Positions 10,090-19,200 are shown, counted from the first letter of the stretch. The stretch is 64,000 nucleotides of DNA from Legionella sp. PATHC032 (GCF_026191185.1 NZ_JAPHOV010000001.1:432001-496000), one strand, 5' to 3'. The notes: a model not told the origin generated them from the letters alone. Numbers and translations are program-made.

Positions 10090-10158
10090 TCACACGCCCC
10101 CAATATCTTCGATAAAAACATTTTTTACCTTGACCTTGGAGTTTTTAGTAAGTTCTGA
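10090..10158. repeat. Short copy of the palindromic mini-element (copy B)
   Basis: Contains CCCCCAATATCTTCGATAAA and ends TTGGAGTTTTTAGTAAGTTC, closely matching the short copy in front of vipA and the right half of the longer copies. It lies between two convergent genes. Confidence 0.6.
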
Positions 10159-10192
10159 TCAATGTAATATTGATTATTGTAAACTCAATTAA

Positions 10193-10648
10193 TCAGGGAG
10201 TTTTTGCTTCATGGGTGAGTAGATTTTGTTTATAAGAAATGGCCTTTGGATTTCCCATATATCCTCCCAGATCATGTTTCCCTACTACTCTGTGACAGGG
10301 AATAAATAAAGCCAGTGGGTTGCTTTTGCAAGCTTGTCCAATTGCTCTTGGGCTACTTTGCAGTTTCACAGCGAGTTCTCCATAAGTAACTGTTCTGCCA
10401 ACGGGAATTACCAACAGTGTATTCCAAACCTTTTGCTGGAAGAGGCTTCCTTGAGGTTTTAGCGGGAGTTGAAAACGGTGATGTGGATCATCAAAATAAG
10501 CCTTTAATTCACTGGCGATTAAATGGGCCAATTGGTTTTGGGCTGGAGCGCCAGATTTGTCTGTAAAGGAGGCATTGAAAATAAAATGCTCATCATGGGC
10601 TACTTCCAGGTTACCAATAGGGGTATTAAAAATAGACACGAGGAGCAT
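10193..10648 (-). CDS. ogt: Methylated-DNA--protein-cysteine methyltransferase
   Basis: Repairs O6-alkylguanine by transferring the alkyl group to its own cysteine. The active-site motif is PCHRVVG, present as LALFIPCHRVVGKHDLGGYMGN, and the DNA-binding helix-turn-helix segment is VTYGELAVKLQSSPRAIGQACKSNP. The N-terminal domain is reduced, giving about 151 residues from the ATG of MLLVSIFNT. A TTG four codons earlier is the alternative start. It is the last gene after rplS on the same strand, with a short gap, so it may be read with the ribosomal operon. Confidence 0.93.
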   Translation of the reverse strand: MLLVSIFNTPIGNLEVAHDEHFIFNASFTDKSGAPAQNQLAHLIASELKAYFDDPHHRFQLPLKPQGSLFQQKVWNTLLVIPVGRTVTYGELAVKLQSSPRAIGQACKSNPLALFIPCHRVVGKHDLGGYMGNPKAISYKQNLLTHEAKTP

Positions 10649-10663
10649 TTTGCCATTCAAGAA

Positions 10664-11029
10664 TTAATCGCCTTTTTTCCCAGATAGTTTTTCTTTAATA
10701 CGAGCAGCGCGACCGGCAAGATTTCTTAAGTAGTATAATTTGGCACGTCGAACGTCACCACGTCTTTTTACCGTAATACTATCAACAATAGGACTGTAGG
10801 TTTGGAAAACGCGCTCTACACCAACGTTATGTGAAATTTTACGCACAGTGAAAGCAGAGTTTAGTCCACGGTTACGCTTGGCAATCACAACTCCTTCAAA
10901 TGCCTGTAAACGCTCACGGTTACCTTCAATAACTTTTACTTGAACCAGAACGGTATCGCCTGGGTTAAAATCAGGAATTTCTTTGCCTTGCATTTGTTCG
11001 GCATTTATTTGGTCAATAATATTAGTCAT
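10664..11029 (-). CDS. rplS: 50S ribosomal protein L19
   Basis: Structural protein of the large subunit at the interface with 30S. The 121-residue protein shows the L19 hallmarks [35 protein letters not shown] (read in overlapping parts) and [20 protein letters not shown] precedes the ATG. It is the fourth gene of the conserved rpsP-rimM-trmD-rplS cluster. Confidence 0.97.
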   Translation of the reverse strand: MTNIIDQINAEQMQGKEIPDFNPGDTVLVQVKVIEGNRERLQAFEGVVIAKRNRGLNSAFTVRKISHNVGVERVFQTYSPIVDSITVKRRGDVRRAKLYYLRNLAGRAARIKEKLSGKKGD

Positions 11030-11058
11030 GGACTACTCCTCAAAGTGGCTTATCCTCA

Positions 11059-11805
11059 CTAGGAATCACCGTGTTCGCATTTAAACTCAGCAAGCAATTG
11101 CCTGTCTGTTTCACTTAATTGTACTTTCTCAAGTAAATCCGGGCGCTTGAGCCAGGTTTTACCCAGGGATTGTTTTCTACGCCAGCGTTCTATTTCTTTA
11201 TGGTTTCCTCCTAATAAAACATCTGGTACATCCAGTCCATTGATAGTTGCTGGTCGGGTATAATGTGGGCAGTCCAGTAATCCGTTCATAAATGAATCTT
11301 GTTCTGCTGAACCCAAATGCCCAAGGCTGCCAGGTATCAAGCGAATTATCGCGTCAATAAATACCATGGCAGCCAATTCACCGCCACTTAATACAAAGTC
11401 CCCTAGCGACCATTCTTCATCTATGTGGTGACTAATAATTCGCTCATCAATTCCTTCATATCTCCCTGCAACAAATAGCAAGGATTGTTTTTTGGTAGCT
11501 ATGAGTTTTAAATCGTTCTGCTTAACTACCTTGCCTTGAGGGCTTAAATAAATTGTTTTGCAGTTTTCCTTCATTACACTGCGTGCATGCCTTATCGCAG
11601 CATGCAATGGCTCATACATCATGACCATTCCTGGTCCGCCACCATAGGGTTTGTCATCAACTTGCTTATAAGGTCTTGATGACCAATCCCTAGGATTCCA
11701 GCAATTAACTTTAACCAAGCCTTGTTCAATAGCTCGGCCGGTTACCCCATAATGAATGCCTTTCATTATTTCTGGCAACAGGGTGATGACTCCAAGATGT
11801 AATGC
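11059..11805 (-). CDS. trmD: tRNA (guanine-N1)-methyltransferase TrmD
   Basis: Methylates G37 in tRNAs reading CNN codons, preventing frameshifts. The SPOUT knot motifs are present: YGGGPGMVM, LSPQGK, GRYEGIDERI and SLGDFVLSGGELAAM. The conserved N-terminus begins LGVITLLPEIM, so I start at the GTG that gives LHLGVITLLPE after two residues. An ATG seven codons earlier (MGYEFLV) lies inside rimM and would add residues not seen in the family. It sits between rimM (overlapping or touching) and rplS. Confidence 0.95.
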   Translation of the reverse strand, partial: ALHLGVITLLPEIMKGIHYGVTGRAIEQGLVKVNCWNPRDWSSRPYKQVDDKPYGGGPGMVMMYEPLHAAIRHARSVMKENCKTIYLSPQGKVVKQNDLKLIATKKQSLLFVAGRYEGIDERIISHHIDEEWSLGDFVLSGGELAAMVFIDAIIRLIPGSLGHLGSAEQDSFMNGLLDCPHYTRPATINGLDVPDVLLGGNHKEIERWRRKQSLGKTWLKRPDLLEKVQLSETDRQLLAEFKCEHGDS

Positions 11806-11807
11806 CA

Positions 11808-12317
11808 CTAAAAATTCATATCCCAATCAACAGTGATAACTTTCTGGCTTTCATCAATATCGATTACGAATTGGCCTGGAAGATAGGGAATTAAATGTCT
11901 TTTTTCACCTTCCACAACCAGCACATCATTCGAGCCAGTAGGCATGATTTCAACAACTTTTCCAAAAAGTTCACCTTTGGCGTTTATGACACTCATGCCA
12001 ATCAACTGGTACCAGTAATACTCACCTGGTGCCAAAGCAGCAAGCTGTGATTTTTGCACAGCAATATCTAAATTAGTCAATCTAGAGACTAACTCACGCT
12101 CAGGATACCCTTCAATTTGAGCAATAATGGCTTTACTTCTTACTTCTATTGCCAAAAACTTAACGGGCTGCCACTGTTTATTTAAAAAAACATGCCAGTC
12201 ATTGTACCGCAAGATATTATCAGCAGGGTCTGTAAAGGAATGTACTGTTACAAAACCTTTAATACCATGGGGTCGGCCAAAACGACCGATGACCACCCAA
12301 TTTGTCTTGTTATTCAC
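11808..12317 (-). CDS. rimM: 16S rRNA processing protein RimM
   Basis: Assembly factor for the 30S head that binds S19. The 169-residue protein has the N-terminal beta-barrel with GRFGRPHGIKGFV and the PRC-barrel C-terminal part with YYWYQLIGMSVIN and LIPYLPGQFVIDID. It lies in the standard order between rpsP (5 bases upstream) and trmD. Confidence 0.96.
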   Translation of the reverse strand: MNNKTNWVVIGRFGRPHGIKGFVTVHSFTDPADNILRYNDWHVFLNKQWQPVKFLAIEVRSKAIIAQIEGYPERELVSRLTNLDIAVQKSQLAALAPGEYYWYQLIGMSVINAKGELFGKVVEIMPTGSNDVLVVEGEKRHLIPYLPGQFVIDIDESQKVITVDWDMNF

Positions 12318-12322
12318 TTTGA

Positions 12323-12583
12323 CTAAGCAGCTGTTCCTGAGTTTTTACTATGTTCTTTTAACAAGGCACTGACTCGATCGGATAACTTGGCTCCAACTTT
12401 TTGCCAGTGAGTCATTTTATCCATATCAATGTGAAGCTTTACTTCTTGTCCACGTGCTACAGGGTTAAAATAACCAATACGCTCAATGTAGTTTCCATCG
12501 CGACGCTTGCGGCTGTCAGTAACAACCATGTGATAAAAAGGACGCTTTTTTGCGCCAGCTCGTGATAAACGTATAACGACCAT
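12323..12583 (-). CDS. rpsP: 30S ribosomal protein S16
   Basis: Small-subunit structural protein, 86 residues, beginning [20 protein letters not shown] with the conserved [19 protein letters not shown] segment. It is the first ribosomal gene of the cluster, downstream of ffh on the same strand by about 90 bases. Confidence 0.97.
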   Translation of the reverse strand: MVVIRLSRAGAKKRPFYHMVVTDSRKRRDGNYIERIGYFNPVARGQEVKLHIDMDKMTHWQKVGAKLSDRVSALLKEHSKNSGTAA

Positions 12584-12669
12584 TATTTTCCTCTACTGTT
12601 AGAGTGGTTACATAAAAATGCCGTGTATTGTACGAAAATTACATCGACATGTGAAGTAATTCTTACGAA

Positions 12670-14046
12670 TTATTTTAAATCATCTGGAAACATGCCTTTC
12701 AATCCGGCCATGCCACCAATTCCACGCATCATTTTTTGCATTCCGCCTGGTTTGGTAAATTTCTTCATCATCTTTTGCATCTGCTCAAATTGTTTTAATA
12801 GTCTATTCACGTCCTGAATTTGAGTTCCAGAGCCTAAAGCTATGCGCTTTTTACGGGAGCCTACAATAATTTTGGGTATACGACGTTCTTTGGGTGTCAT
12901 GGAGTTAATGATTGCAATGGTTTGTGCCATCGCTTTGTCATTCACTTGCTGCATTGCCTGTTTTGGCAATTGACCCATCCCGGGTAATTTGCTCATCATC
13001 CCGGAGATACCCCCCATATTGTTCATTTGTAATAATTGTTGTTTGAAATCTTCTAAGTCAAATCCTTTCCCTTTTTTTAATTTTTTTGCCAGTTTTTCGC
13101 TGGCTTGTTTGTCGGCTTTGCGTTCTACCTCCTCAATGAGAGTTAAAATATCTCCCATCCCCAATATTCTTGATGCAATCCGTTCAGGGTGGAAAGGCTC
13201 CAAGGCTTCTATTTTTTCACCACTCCCTATAAATTTTATAGGTTTCCCAGTGATTTGTTTGACGGATAGTGCTGCTCCTCCTCGAGCATCGCCGTCCGTT
13301 TTGGTCAAAATCACACCAGTGAGAGGGAGAGCCTCATGAAATGCTTTTGCAGTATTGGCAGCATCTTGCCCTGTCATACTGTCAACAACAAAAAGAGTTT
13401 CGATTGGATTGACTGCTTTGTGCAAGGATTTGATTTCAGACATCATATCCTCATCAATATGCAGACGTCCTGCTGTATCGAGAATAAGAACATCGACATA
13501 CTGTTTTTTGGCACTTTCCAAAGCTTTTTGAGCAATTTTTATCGGCTGCTCATTGGAGTCTGAATCAAAGAAGGCGACATCAATTTGCTCGGCTAATACT
13601 TTCAGTTGATGTATAGCGGCTGGTCTGTATACATCAACGCTGGCCATCATCACTTTTTTATTTTCAGTTTCTTTTAAATAACGAGCGAGTTTTGCGGTAC
13701 TTGTTGTTTTACCAGATCCTTGTAAGCCTGCCATTAAAAAGACAGCAGGTGGCTGGGTTTTGTAATCAAGTTCAGCCCGCTCATCACCCATAACGTGAAT
13801 GAGCTCATCATGCACGATTTTAATGAATGCTTGATCGGGATTTAAACTGGTTAAGACTTCCTGGCCAAGTGATTTTTGTTTTACTTGCTCAATAAACTCT
13901 TTGATAACGGGTAAAGCGACATCGGCCTCAATAAGAGACAGTCTTACTTCACGCAAAGCATGCTGGATATTGTCTTCCGTCAGGCGGCCTTGGCCCCGCA
14001 AATTTTTAAAGGTCCGGGTTAAGCGTTCGGTTAAATTATCAAACAT
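12670..14046 (-). CDS. ffh: Signal recognition particle protein Ffh
   Basis: SRP GTPase that binds 4.5S RNA and nascent signal sequences and targets ribosomes to FtsY. The 458-residue protein has the N domain, G domain motifs GLQGSGKTTSTAKLA, DTAGRL and TKTDGDARGG, and a Met-rich M domain near the C-terminus (FEQMQKMMKKF, MQKMMRGIGGMAGLKGM). It is the first gene of the ffh-rpsP-rimM-trmD-rplS run. Confidence 0.98.
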   Translation of the reverse strand: MFDNLTERLTRTFKNLRGQGRLTEDNIQHALREVRLSLIEADVALPVIKEFIEQVKQKSLGQEVLTSLNPDQAFIKIVHDELIHVMGDERAELDYKTQPPAVFLMAGLQGSGKTTSTAKLARYLKETENKKVMMASVDVYRPAAIHQLKVLAEQIDVAFFDSDSNEQPIKIAQKALESAKKQYVDVLILDTAGRLHIDEDMMSEIKSLHKAVNPIETLFVVDSMTGQDAANTAKAFHEALPLTGVILTKTDGDARGGAALSVKQITGKPIKFIGSGEKIEALEPFHPERIASRILGMGDILTLIEEVERKADKQASEKLAKKLKKGKGFDLEDFKQQLLQMNNMGGISGMMSKLPGMGQLPKQAMQQVNDKAMAQTIAIINSMTPKERRIPKIIVGSRKKRIALGSGTQIQDVNRLLKQFEQMQKMMKKFTKPGGMQKMMRGIGGMAGLKGMFPDDLK

Positions 14047-14183
14047 AGTGAGTAGTACCCAAAAAATGACTACTATACCATAGAGAGTTAAAAGTATACC
14101 ACAGAGAAAAACGCATTAATGATTAGCCGTAATTGATGACAGTGAATCAAGTCGGGTTGTCTTTATGATTTTATCATTAGAAG

Positions 14184-14219
14184 CTGTAGAGTAACTTATT
14201 AGTTACTCTACAGTTTTAG
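14184..14219. terminator. Strong hairpin between lem7 and ffh
   Basis: A perfect 12-bp stem, CTGTAGAGTAAC paired with GTTACTCTACAG, is followed on the plus strand by TTTT and then a near-repeat of one arm (TTACTCTGCAGTTTTT). It is the probable end of the lem7 transcript. On the minus strand it lacks a T run, so the orientation is uncertain. Confidence 0.5.
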
Positions 14220-14319
14220 TTACTCTGCAGTTTTTCAGGTTTTGGATAAATCACCATAAATTGTCATATTAAGTAAACCAATAGAACGATCTTCACTATG
14301 GTTTATCAAACGATATCAA

Positions 14320-14982
14320 TTAATGGAACCCATGCTTATCCATTCCGGTTTTCTTCTCATCATCGTGAGCTCTGGATAAAGGTTTTGTTGTTGTTTTTGT
14401 TGAGGTAAGGAAAAATCCTACTCTTAGCCCTGCGAAAGTGGTTGGAGTATCTACTTCTTTTTCTTTCACAACAGGTCGTTTTGTGCCTGAGTGAACTGAA
14501 GGAGAGGATACAGGCAATGGACTGGGCACGGTTGTTTCCAGTTTTGGCATATCTTCGGGGAGAGCATTGGCTTTATGGTAGGCATCGATAAAGCTGACGT
14601 GTTCTTCAGAAGAAATAAGAGAATGCTTTTCTAATATTCCCAGAATATTTTCCAATTTACTCTCATCAATAGTTTTATCAAATTGAGCATGATAATGGTT
14701 ATCGTCCATGCTAAATTCATCTTGATGATACAAATCGTGATCATGATCATCACGATGAATAAAACGATAGACACCGAGTTCATTCGAACGCATCATAAAA
14801 AACTGATCAACCTGTGCGCTGTTGCAATCCATTTGAGAAAACAACAGAACCATGAGAAGATCAAGCTCACTACGTATTTGAATAGGTTTTGGCAGTACAG
14901 ATGATTTAGGGTAGACAGTCAATGTGTCATTATATAAACTGAGGTTGACTTTTTTACACAAATGGGTAAATGCTTTAGGCAT
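14320..14982 (-). CDS. lem7: Lem7, Dot/Icm effector
   Basis: By position this is the effector I recall as Lem7 (lpg0401). The start at MPKAFTHLCKK has GGAG six bases before it; the longer frame begins at a TTG. The 220 residues include a His/Asp-rich stretch (DDHDHDLYHQDEFSMDDNHY, about residues 80-100) that could bind metal, then a Pro/Ser-rich linker (SPLPVSSPSVHSG) and a polar, charged C-terminus (DDEKKTGMDKHGFH) of the kind used for Dot/Icm recognition. No known catalytic domain is seen. A PmrA-type element lies about 70 bases upstream. Confidence 0.75.
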   Translation of the reverse strand: MPKAFTHLCKKVNLSLYNDTLTVYPKSSVLPKPIQIRSELDLLMVLLFSQMDCNSAQVDQFFMMRSNELGVYRFIHRDDHDHDLYHQDEFSMDDNHYHAQFDKTIDESKLENILGILEKHSLISSEEHVSFIDAYHKANALPEDMPKLETTVPSPLPVSSPSVHSGTKRPVVKEKEVDTPTTFAGLRVGFFLTSTKTTTKPLSRAHDDEKKTGMDKHGFH

Positions 14983-15048
14983 AAGGGACTCCAATGATTT
15001 TTTACAAAAAGCAGTTGTCTATATTTTGGCTCTATAGTTTAAAACATC

Positions 15049-15068
15049 AACATTAAGGTTTTCTTAAG
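15049..15068 (-). promoter_or_regulatory. PmrA-type box upstream of lem7
   Basis: On the minus strand it reads CTTAAGAAAACCTTAATGTT. This fits the L. pneumophila PmrA tandem element (CTTAATATT, two bases, CTTAATATT), with both TTAA cores 11 bases apart. The match is by eye; PmrA control is inference. Confidence 0.65.
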
Positions 15069-15404
15069 AAGAAATAAGTAGTGCTATCAACGAATTGCCA
15101 TAACTGATCTGTTGCTTCGAGGATATCGGATTTCCTGTACAATTAAGCTTTCGATTTGTATTGACTTACCCCATTTCCATTTCTCTCTTTTTACTAATAC
15201 TTTCTGATGAGGTAACAGTACTACACAACCAACACGAAAATTGAAAAATATAGAATAATTTATTGATTTTAAAATTTTTTCATAAATCCTCATAAAAAAC
15301 AGTTCAATTAAAAATACATTATCCCTATTGTTCAAGGTTTATTTTCAACAAGCATTTATCTCGCCCTTTTATTTGACAATAAAAAAATCAATTTGCTTAT
15401 TTTT

Positions 15405-15424
15405 CTTAATATTTTCTTAATGAT
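15405..15424 (+). promoter_or_regulatory. PmrA-type box upstream of legA9
   Basis: Reads CTTAATATTTTCTTAATGAT, a near-perfect tandem PmrA element. A TATTAT at a suitable distance downstream may be the -10 hexamer. This places transcription start near base 15440, which argues against the TTG start at 15439. Confidence 0.75.
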
Positions 15425-15471
15425 TTTTAGTTATTATTTTGCACAGTTTGTATCTAGATATGGTGAAAGTT

Positions 15472-17145
15472 ATGGCGAAAATAATCCTGGTGTATGCTAA
15501 TTGTGTTAATTCAACTGCCAAAGGTGATTTTGCTCTGGCTGGGCAGATTGCTAAAGATTTAGTTAGAGAAAAAACTTCTGATGATATCGATGTGGTTTTA
15601 ACCTCTACTTTGGATGGAGTCGCAAGATTTGAAAGCCTTTATGGCAAAGCAGTTGATGGTCGTGTAATGATTGAAGGAACCAGTGTAGGCTTATGTGCCT
15701 TGGAATTATTTGACTCGGTAGATAATGAAGTGGTCGCTTTCATTGAAGCAAACCGATGCAAATACGCGCCAAGTGATATTCTGAAGAGAGTTCTCTCTCC
15801 TGACAGCAAGTTTTTATTTATTGGAGCTGCTAACCAAAAGGCAATAGCAAAAGGCGATAAATATACTAAATCCTGGCTGTATATAAGCCATAAAGGTGAT
15901 CAGCCTAATGTTTATGAGCATTTTGACGAAGACGATTCTCTAATACAAAGTGTTGGTTTAGGTGATGATCGATTAGGATTACCATCCTTGCCAAAAGTCG
16001 ATGAATTACCCAAGATGAACTCCACACAATCACAAAAAATACCAAGTGGAGAGTATGGGTTTATGTATCTTGCCGCTGTACATGGGATTGATGACGTTTA
16101 TTTGATGAATCAATACATGTCTTTAACTGGGATGGGGCAATATGTCTTGGTGGGTGAATACGCCAAACAATCAAAAGAAGTTCAAATGGCTCTGCATAGT
16201 TTACAGTACAAAGGCAGTTCGGTATCACTAACGGTGCCTCAGATTTTCTTCCATGATTCGGTCGATAATTGTTTAATGCGAAACATGGTTTCAAAGTCTT
16301 CTGGTCCTTTGGTTGTTTCCACAGGGGTTATGAGTTCTATTGAGGCGATGCAGGATGGTAAATTAACGTATTATCAGACAATGTCTAATAATACCCAATT
16401 CGTGGCTTCTTATTTAATCGCAGTGAAATCGATTTGCTCCAGTGATACAACACTATTTGGTTCCATGCCGAAATTAATTATCGACTTGTCCAATTTGCTT
16501 TTTGCAGAAAAACCATTGAAAGAAAGCCAAGTAAATGAAATTAAAACTTTACTGAGCATGTCTTCGGTTACCAGTCGTTTGGGTGAAATGAATAAAAGAA
16601 TTATTGCAAAAGCAAATGGGACTGTTGCTGGTGAGCTTTTAAGCTTTATTGGAAAACCTAAAACGACGCAATCACATAAACAATGCATTAGCGTTTGCAT
16701 GTCCCTTCGCAAGAGTGGTGAAACTACGTCACCCATTTTTGATCAAGCATTACGTAGAGCAGCAGCTTGGGGTCGCTTGTTTGAATTGAAAGTGTTGATT
16801 GCATCAATGTCAACTTCCGATTTAAATAAAAAAGATAAAACAGGTAATCAATACACAGCACTTCATTGGGCTGTGATGCAGGGGCATTTAGATTGCGCAA
16901 GATTATTAGTGAAATCTGGCGCCTCTGTCGATATTCAAGACAAGTCTGGTAAATCGCCTTTACACTATGCGATTAAAAGAGGAGATAAAGAAACCATTAA
17001 ATTATTGGTTCAAGCAGGAGCTTCTTTGGAAATTATGGATGATTCAGGGGCAAAACCTTGTGATGGTTCAGAGTCTTGGGTTCCTGAGTATATTAAATCC
17101 TGTTATGAGAAAAGTGGCCACAATAAATCCAGTAGCTTATTTTAA
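15472..17145 (+). CDS. legA9: LegA9, ankyrin-repeat Dot/Icm effector
   Basis: Ankyrin effector I recognise by position as LegA9 (lpg0402). I choose the ATG giving MAKIILVYAN, because GGTGA lies five bases upstream; the ATG four codons earlier (MVKVMAK) is the alternative. The C-terminal third has two clear ankyrin repeats (YTALHWAVMQGHLDCARLLV, then SPLHYAIKRGDKETIKLLVQ) and a degenerate third. The first 400 residues form a large domain I do not recognise; they begin with a Rossmann-like strand (KIILVYANCV) and are followed by an alternating alpha/beta pattern. Host targets are unknown from sequence. A PmrA-type box and a downstream terminator make it a single-gene unit. Confidence 0.85.
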   Translation: MAKIILVYANCVNSTAKGDFALAGQIAKDLVREKTSDDIDVVLTSTLDGVARFESLYGKAVDGRVMIEGTSVGLCALELFDSVDNEVVAFIEANRCKYAPSDILKRVLSPDSKFLFIGAANQKAIAKGDKYTKSWLYISHKGDQPNVYEHFDEDDSLIQSVGLGDDRLGLPSLPKVDELPKMNSTQSQKIPSGEYGFMYLAAVHGIDDVYLMNQYMSLTGMGQYVLVGEYAKQSKEVQMALHSLQYKGSSVSLTVPQIFFHDSVDNCLMRNMVSKSSGPLVVSTGVMSSIEAMQDGKLTYYQTMSNNTQFVASYLIAVKSICSSDTTLFGSMPKLIIDLSNLLFAEKPLKESQVNEIKTLLSMSSVTSRLGEMNKRIIAKANGTVAGELLSFIGKPKTTQSHKQCISVCMSLRKSGETTSPIFDQALRRAAAWGRLFELKVLIASMSTSDLNKKDKTGNQYTALHWAVMQGHLDCARLLVKSGASVDIQDKSGKSPLHYAIKRGDKETIKLLVQAGASLEIMDDSGAKPCDGSESWVPEYIKSCYEKSGHNKSSSLF

Positions 17146-17175
17146 ATTAGTCTTAATGACAGATTTGTAACCTTG

Positions 17176-17216
17176 AATTACCCGGAGATGAAATCCATGA
17201 TCCGGGTAATTTTTTA
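17176..17216 (+). terminator. Rho-independent terminator after legA9
   Basis: AATTACCCGGA pairs with TCCGGGTAATT around a short loop and is followed by a T run. It separates legA9 from legA7. Confidence 0.8.
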
Positions 17217-17359
17217 TTATTTAAAAGCGTGGATGATTTTATTTGCTTTTCTGGTATTACCCAGTTTTTTGAAGAAAATTTAACCCCGGCCCCCCTCGAC
17301 TTATTTTATGGGTTAATTTTATACTGAATTCATTATGGATAGCATCTGGTTCAAGGGAT

Positions 17360-18868
17360 ATGATTTTTGTTCTAATTTGTATCGTTTTAGTTTGTGGTTT
17401 GGTCGTGTATCAACTCATGCCCAAGTTCCTTTCGTATTCTCCTTCTCTTATCTCAAAAAATCGAGATTCCAGGGAGTTAACTCATGATGGTATTACTGAT
17501 GTCTTAACTCAACTCGGTCATCCCAAATTTGAGGGAGTCTGTTATGGCTTCACTCTCAATTGGGCATTGGCGGTGGCTCAGGGTAAAGAATCTTTTTTTT
17601 ACCGCCAATTACATCATTTACGGATCCATCAGTTTGATTTACCAAAAACGTTACAACAAATTGCAGACAAGAAAGAAAGTAAACAATCATTAAGCAACGA
17701 TGAGACGGTCATTGAAACTTTGCCTCAGTTAGGAAAGAAAATTTGTATTGCTCAAGATCCCTTACAATATAAAGAGAAATACAAAAAGCTGGTATGGCAG
17801 CCTGATATTAACTCCATTTTGAAAGCCATTAATGCTGATTCTTCTATTGCAAAGCACATTTTTTATAAAACACATAGTTTTTTAAACCAGGATGAAGCAA
17901 CAGAGTATCTTGAATTATTAAAAAGAACAGGTATTAGAGAAGATGTTGCAGTAATTATCAGTACTGCGGATCACGCTATGGGGTTTAAACTGGCGGGTAA
18001 TGTCTGGCGGTTTATTAACATCAATGATTTATACCAACAAGACAAAAGTAAACCTTACTTTGAATTCTCATCCCGAAACCTGATTAAAGAGTTGTATCGT
18101 GCGTGTGCCGAGAACCTTCAGGGAAGTCGATTGACCGTGAATACCGATTTTATTTCCATTCATCCTGAAGAAAAACTGTCAAGAGTATTGCAGAATGTAT
18201 TTCCTGTGTTTCCAGTCAGAACCAAAACATCTTATCCTGAACGATTGGCTTTTTTTTCCATGGCAGCTACCCAGGGTGATATGAATTCAGTAAAAAAGTG
18301 TATTCACTCTGGGTGGTCAATTTTTTCTCGACAACGATTAAGTGATGATTCACCTATCCTAACAGCCATCTATTTAGGAAGAAGAGACGTAGTACGTGCC
18401 ATGCTGAGTACTTCTCGACATAGAGTTAACCAAAAGCGTAAAAACGATTCTTCTACTTTGCTCCATGTTGCCTGTCGGTATGGCGGTAGTGGTATAGTCG
18501 AAGATCTGTTGAACATACGTGGAATTAAAATTGATCCCCAAGACAGCAAGGGACGGACACCACTCATGTACGCCTGTAAAAAATCTGTGGTGACAGATGA
18601 TAGAAAATTATTTAATTTATTGTTAGCAAAAGGTGCTTCGCTTTCTATTAAAGATAATGACGGTTTGACGGCACTTGATCATGCTCTAAAAAACGAGCAT
18701 ACCCTTGCAATCCACATGATTGAGGAGAGATTGGAAAAAGAAGCTTGTATGCAGGGGAACTCAACCCCTAGTCGATTTAAATTTTCTGAGACTAAAGGTA
18801 CTTTGTTCCAGAGAGGAGTAAAAGCTATTCCCTATCACTCACAACAACCTGGCTTTAGTATGAAGTAG
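17360..18868 (+). CDS. legA7: LegA7, ankyrin effector with cysteine-protease-like N domain
   Basis: Ankyrin effector recognised by position as LegA7 (lpg0403). The N-terminal 270 residues carry a possible papain-like/YopT-like triad: Cys in EGVCYGFTLNWA, His in TADHAMGFKL, and a polar residue in WRFININDLY, in the order and spacing seen in C58-type proteases. The C-terminal part has several ankyrin repeats (SPILTAIYLGRRDVVRAML, STLLHVACRYGGSGIVEDLL, TPLMYACKK, TALDHALKN). The first 18 residues are hydrophobic, unusual for an effector, so a start further downstream at MPKFLSYSP is possible. It follows legA9 but has its own 210-base leader. Confidence 0.82.
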   Translation: MIFVLICIVLVCGLVVYQLMPKFLSYSPSLISKNRDSRELTHDGITDVLTQLGHPKFEGVCYGFTLNWALAVAQGKESFFYRQLHHLRIHQFDLPKTLQQIADKKESKQSLSNDETVIETLPQLGKKICIAQDPLQYKEKYKKLVWQPDINSILKAINADSSIAKHIFYKTHSFLNQDEATEYLELLKRTGIREDVAVIISTADHAMGFKLAGNVWRFININDLYQQDKSKPYFEFSSRNLIKELYRACAENLQGSRLTVNTDFISIHPEEKLSRVLQNVFPVFPVRTKTSYPERLAFFSMAATQGDMNSVKKCIHSGWSIFSRQRLSDDSPILTAIYLGRRDVVRAMLSTSRHRVNQKRKNDSSTLLHVACRYGGSGIVEDLLNIRGIKIDPQDSKGRTPLMYACKKSVVTDDRKLFNLLLAKGASLSIKDNDGLTALDHALKNEHTLAIHMIEERLEKEACMQGNSTPSRFKFSETKGTLFQRGVKAIPYHSQQPGFSMK

Positions 18869-18875
18869 GAGAATA

Positions 18876-18921
18876 AAATTTTTTTAACACGCTAATCTTT
18901 CTGTCTCGACCTTGGGGTTTG
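18876..18921. repeat. Degenerate fragment of the mini-element (copy C)
   Basis: The segment TCTCGACCTTGGGGTTT, with a preceding TTTTTTAACA, resembles the right half of the mini-element. The terminal bases are lost. Similarity is short and could be chance. Confidence 0.35.
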
Positions 18922-19128
18922 GCGTCCAATTAGTAAATAAACCACTTAATGTGCATTATAAAAATTCTTGTTATTAATTTTATATACAGAATACTGGTTT
19001 TTCATGACATAACATCATATGATGTTTTCGCATCGGACCTGTACTGATATGAAAATTCTCAACATCTGTTGAAGCAATTTTATAGGTCAGTATATTAAGG
19101 GGTATATTTGGTTATTTTTTATTCGATT

Positions 19129-19148
19129 ATTAAGGTTTCCTTAAGCTT
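19129..19148 (+). promoter_or_regulatory. PmrA-type box upstream of the antiporter gene
   Basis: Reads ATTAAGGTTTCCTTAAGCTT, with two TTAA cores 11 bases apart and conserved T at the ends of both halves. It is a moderate match to the PmrA element and also contains the palindrome CTTAAG. Confidence 0.5.
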
Positions 19149-19200
19149 ATTTCTTTATAATAAACTTTTGATTCCAAATAGTCCTCACTGAAGGAATACA

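Larger units (their letters stand above)
14983..15471. promoter_or_regulatory. Divergent control region of lem7 and legA9
   Basis: An AT-rich gap between two divergent effector genes. It holds one PmrA-type box close to each gene (listed separately). The roughly 330 bases between the boxes contain an 82-codon minus-strand frame with no ribosome binding site, which I do not accept as a gene. I see nothing else in it. Confidence 0.6.
18869..19200. promoter_or_regulatory. Upstream region of the antiporter gene
   Basis: A gene-free stretch of about 330 bases. It holds the degenerate mini-element fragment, a 16-bp perfect palindrome (AACATCATATGATGTT at 19011-19026) that could be an operator, and a PmrA-type box 50 bases before the start codon. 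No small gene is evident. Confidence 0.5.

Noticed and set aside
15087..15335. 82-codon minus-strand frame between lem7 and legA9
   Set aside because: No ribosome binding site before any start, composition like AT-rich noncoding DNA, no family resemblance. It lies between two regulatory boxes.
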